Below, piece by piece: positions 4,809-5,985 of a stretch of 5,985 nucleotides of DNA. Under the pieces are notes generated by a model. That model did no database searches and was not told the origin of the DNA. It saw only the letters and a list, made by a program, of their open reading frames with translations. The stretch lies in the NCBI GenBank assembly GCA_002294445.1, contig DBEI01000021.1:1-5985 (forward strand). The letters run 5' to 3'. The position numbers were made by a program, and so were the translations under genes. Numbering within the stretch: position 1 is the stretch's first letter; the number at the start of each line of letters is the position of its first letter. This stretch comes from Patescibacteria group bacterium UBA910. Lineage in GTDB: Bacteria; Patescibacteriota; Minisyncoccia; Phycocordibacterales; DATDWN01.

Positions 4809-5464
4809 TATTTATGTTTTTCTCTCCACGCTTCTATCTTTTTATGATCACCCGAGAGAAGCACTTTTGGTACTTTATATTTCTTTCCTTTGTATTCAAT
4901 AATTTCTGGTCTTGTATAGGAGTCTTTACTTGCAGTACGAGTTTCCTCAAGAGACGCAAAGTTTCCAAGCACTCCTTCAACCTGCCGTGAGATACAGTCA
5001 ATCATAATAAGCGCAGGAAGTTCCCCGCCAGTAAGCACAAAAGGACCTACCGACACTTCTTCCATCTTAAACATCTTTTGAACTCGCGCATCGATTCCCT
5101 CATATCGTCCGCACACAATAATCACATCAGTAACCTTTTGTACAGTCTTTTTTGCATAAGTAGTATCAAACTGTTTACCGCTTGGGGAAAGAAAAATAAT
5201 CTTGCTTACCACTTTTGTCTTTTTGCGTGCAAGTTTTTTAAACACAGCTTCAATCGCTTTTGCCACAGGGAGCGCTTGTATCACCATTCCCGGACCACCC
5301 GCATACGGCTTCTGATCGATACGTTTCCATTTATCATCAGAATAATCTCGAGGATTATAAAAAGAGATACTGATTTTTTTATCTTCAATTGCACGCTTAA
5401 TAATCGACTCGCTAATATACGAATCGAACGCTTGTGGAAATAGGCTGATAATATGAAATCTCAT
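4808..5464 (-). CDS. trmD: tRNA (guanine37-N1)-methyltransferase TrmD
   Basis: A 218-residue SPOUT-family enzyme that methylates G37 of tRNAs from S-adenosylmethionine, preventing +1 frameshifting. Conserved blocks in order: MRFHIISLFPQAF (1-13), NPRD (37-40), KPYAGGPGM (52-60), LSPSGKQFD (92-100), CGRYEGID (118-125), SVGPFVLTGGELPALIMID (138-156) forming the trefoil knot, R160 matching the catalytic arginine, YTRPE (183-187) and VPKVLLSGDHKKIEAWR (198-214). The start is the ATG at 5464; an in-frame GTG two codons upstream has no support. Two oddities: the segment holding the usual catalytic aspartate reads SLEETRTASKDSYTRP, about four residues short, with E or T where Asp is expected; and the protein ends soon after the EAWR motif, missing some 25-40 residues of the usual C-terminal helices. 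Confidence 0.96.
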   Translation of the reverse strand: MRFHIISLFPQAFDSYISESIIKRAIEDKKISISFYNPRDYSDDKWKRIDQKPYAGGPGMVIQALPVAKAIEAVFKKLARKKTKVVSKIIFLSPSGKQFDTTYAKKTVQKVTDVIIVCGRYEGIDARVQKMFKMEEVSVGPFVLTGGELPALIMIDCISRQVEGVLGNFASLEETRTASKDSYTRPEIIEYKGKKYKVPKVLLSGDHKKIEAWREKHK

Positions 5465-5471
5465 GAGCACA

Positions 5472-5500
5472 ACTATACAATAGTTTTTATTATAAGTCCA
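5472..5500 (-). promoter_or_regulatory. trmD promoter region, possible leaderless start
   Basis: TGGACT (5495-5500), a 17-bp spacer and TATAGT (5472-5477), ending 7 nt before the ATG at 5464. A second candidate uses a perfect TATAAT (5489-5494) with TTGTTA (5513-5518) 18 bp upstream, which would give a leader of about 18 nt. Both may be used. There is no Shine-Dalgarno in either transcript. Confidence 0.45.
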
Positions 5501-5516
5501 CTATCTGACACATAAC

Positions 5517-5542
5517 AAAAACCACTCATTCGAGTGGTTTTT
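5517..5542. terminator. Bidirectional intrinsic terminator between khpA and trmD
   Basis: AAAAACCACTC / GAGTGGTTTTT with loop ATTC: an 11-bp perfect stem flanked by A- and T-runs on both sides. On the minus strand it follows khpA by 12 nt and separates it from trmD, explaining why trmD needs its own promoter. Confidence 0.85.
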
Positions 5543-5554
5543 GAAATTCTTGTA

Positions 5555-5872
5555 TTAGTCCAACTTGAGGTCTGCCATCGCATCATCAAGTGACTTTGTT
5601 GCAGATGATGAGCTTTTTTCCACTCCTCCTGCTGGTTCATTGATCTTGAGGTTTACTCGAGCGTTGTTTTTCATTCCTACCACTCGCAAGAGTGTTCGAA
5701 TTGCTTTCGCAGTGTTTCCTTCTCGCCCAATGATTTTACCCATATCTGCTGGGTTTACATCCAAAGTCATCAATACGCCCATTTCATCAACAGTTCGATT
5801 GATCTTTACATCCTGTGGATTTTCAACAAGTGCTTTAATAACAAAGTCCAAAAATTGTGTATCGTGTTCCAT
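5555..5872 (-). CDS. khpA: KH-domain RNA-binding protein KhpA
   Basis: A 105-residue RNA-binding protein of the KhpA (YlqC) family. The domain begins DTQFLDFVIKALVENPQDV (4-22), continues with a beta strand MTLDVNP (35-41), the GxxG loop in GKIIGREGNTAKAIRTLL (45-62; GREG 49-52), and ends RVNLKINEP (72-80). KhpA usually pairs with KhpB/Jag (not in the window) as a global RNA chaperone linked to cell-wall synthesis and division. The core is complete, and about 25 extra residues (81-105), Gly/Ser-rich then acidic, extend past the usual 75-80-residue protein. The start at 5872 matches the family N-terminus; the open frame runs on to 5941 but that part contains the predicted promoter. It sits between rpsP and trmD, a widely conserved position. 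Confidence 0.93.
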   Translation of the reverse strand: MEHDTQFLDFVIKALVENPQDVKINRTVDEMGVLMTLDVNPADMGKIIGREGNTAKAIRTLLRVVGMKNNARVNLKINEPAGGVEKSSSSATKSLDDAMADLKLD

Positions 5873-5911
5873 AAAAATGCATTCAGTTACTGGTAAAGGT
5901 AGTACAGTATA

Positions 5912-5941
5912 ATTGTATGTCTTCTTCGTTGACTGAGTCAA
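5912..5941 (-). promoter_or_regulatory. khpA promoter with a 17-bp palindrome over the -35
   Basis: TTGACT (5936-5941), an 18-bp spacer and TACAAT (5912-5917), each 5 of 6 to consensus. The predicted start near 5905 gives a leader of about 33 nt without a Shine-Dalgarno. The palindrome CGTTGACT G AGTCAACG (5927-5943) covers the -35 completely and lies in the 88-nt gap after rpsP. Confidence 0.45.
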
Positions 5942-5960
5942 CGGATAACTTTAAAAGAGA

Positions 5961-5985
5961 TTAAGCAGCTGCTTCTTCTGTTGCT
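5961..5985 (-). CDS. rpsP: C-terminal end of ribosomal protein S16 (partial)
   Basis: Only the last seven codons are in the window, reading ATEEAAA and then TAA. An Ala/Glu-rich tail is common at the end of S16 in many bacteria, and rpsP directly precedes khpA in most genomes with this cluster. The call therefore rests mainly on gene order; the residues alone would not identify it. Confidence 0.6.

Noticed and set aside
5873..5941. N-terminal extension of KhpA by 23 residues
   Set aside because: The KH family begins at the ATG at 5872, and the extra stretch contains the promoter boxes and palindrome.
1..5985. CRISPR array, tRNA genes, insertion-sequence transposase or defence operon
   Set aside because: No regularly spaced direct repeats, no T-arm/acceptor pattern, and no transposase or known defence-protein motif were found on reading both strands.

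Overview
The window looks like a piece of a bacterial chromosome from a small-genome, AT-rich lineage, most plausibly Patescibacteria (CPR, Parcubacteria-like). This is inference from four things. The genes are small and single-domain. There is an rpsP-khpA-trmD cluster without rimM. Recognisable Shine-Dalgarno sequences are rare. The family mix is a UPF0173-type metallo-hydrolase, an EVE protein, DUF1761 and a PIF1-like helicase. TAA, TAG and TGA all end genes here, so the standard bacterial code fits and the code-25 lineages (Gracilibacteria, Absconditabacteria) do not.

Layout from left to right. Positions 1-415 hold no convincing protein gene but contain several hairpins, including a plus-strand terminator at 392-415 and a minus-strand terminator at 262-295; a structured RNA is possible. 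Next, on the minus strand, come a small ribbon-helix-helix-like protein (416-625) with its own strong promoter and Shine-Dalgarno, and an apparent two-gene operon of a DUF1761 membrane protein (1185-1610) followed by an EVE-domain protein (726-1169). A PIF1-like SF1B helicase with a C-terminal HTH domain (1699-3354) follows. Upstream of it lies a 186-bp imperfect foldback element (3374-3559), the most unusual structure in the window. On the plus strand an unrecognised 72-residue protein (3636-3854) ends at a terminator. It converges on a minus-strand UPF0173/UlaG-like metallo-beta-lactamase-fold hydrolase (3888-4523). That gene diverges, across only 53 bp, from a 57-residue two-helix membrane protein (4577-4750). 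A 17-bp perfect hairpin (4772-4808) separates the latter from convergent trmD (4808-5464). khpA (5555-5872) and the last codons of rpsP (5961-5985) complete the minus-strand translation/RNA cluster.

Functionally, the right third is housekeeping: ribosomal protein S16, the RNA chaperone KhpA and the tRNA m1G37 methyltransferase TrmD. These appear to be separately transcribed, because a bidirectional terminator stands between khpA and trmD and each has promoter-like sequence. The rest is a run of independently promoted genes with no obvious shared pathway. The best hunting signals are the foldback element, the repeated placement of a -10 hexamer 6-7 nt before an ATG (which predicts leaderless mRNAs), and three inverted repeats that coincide with or lie close to promoters. 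I see no CRISPR array, tRNA, insertion-sequence transposase or defence operon.
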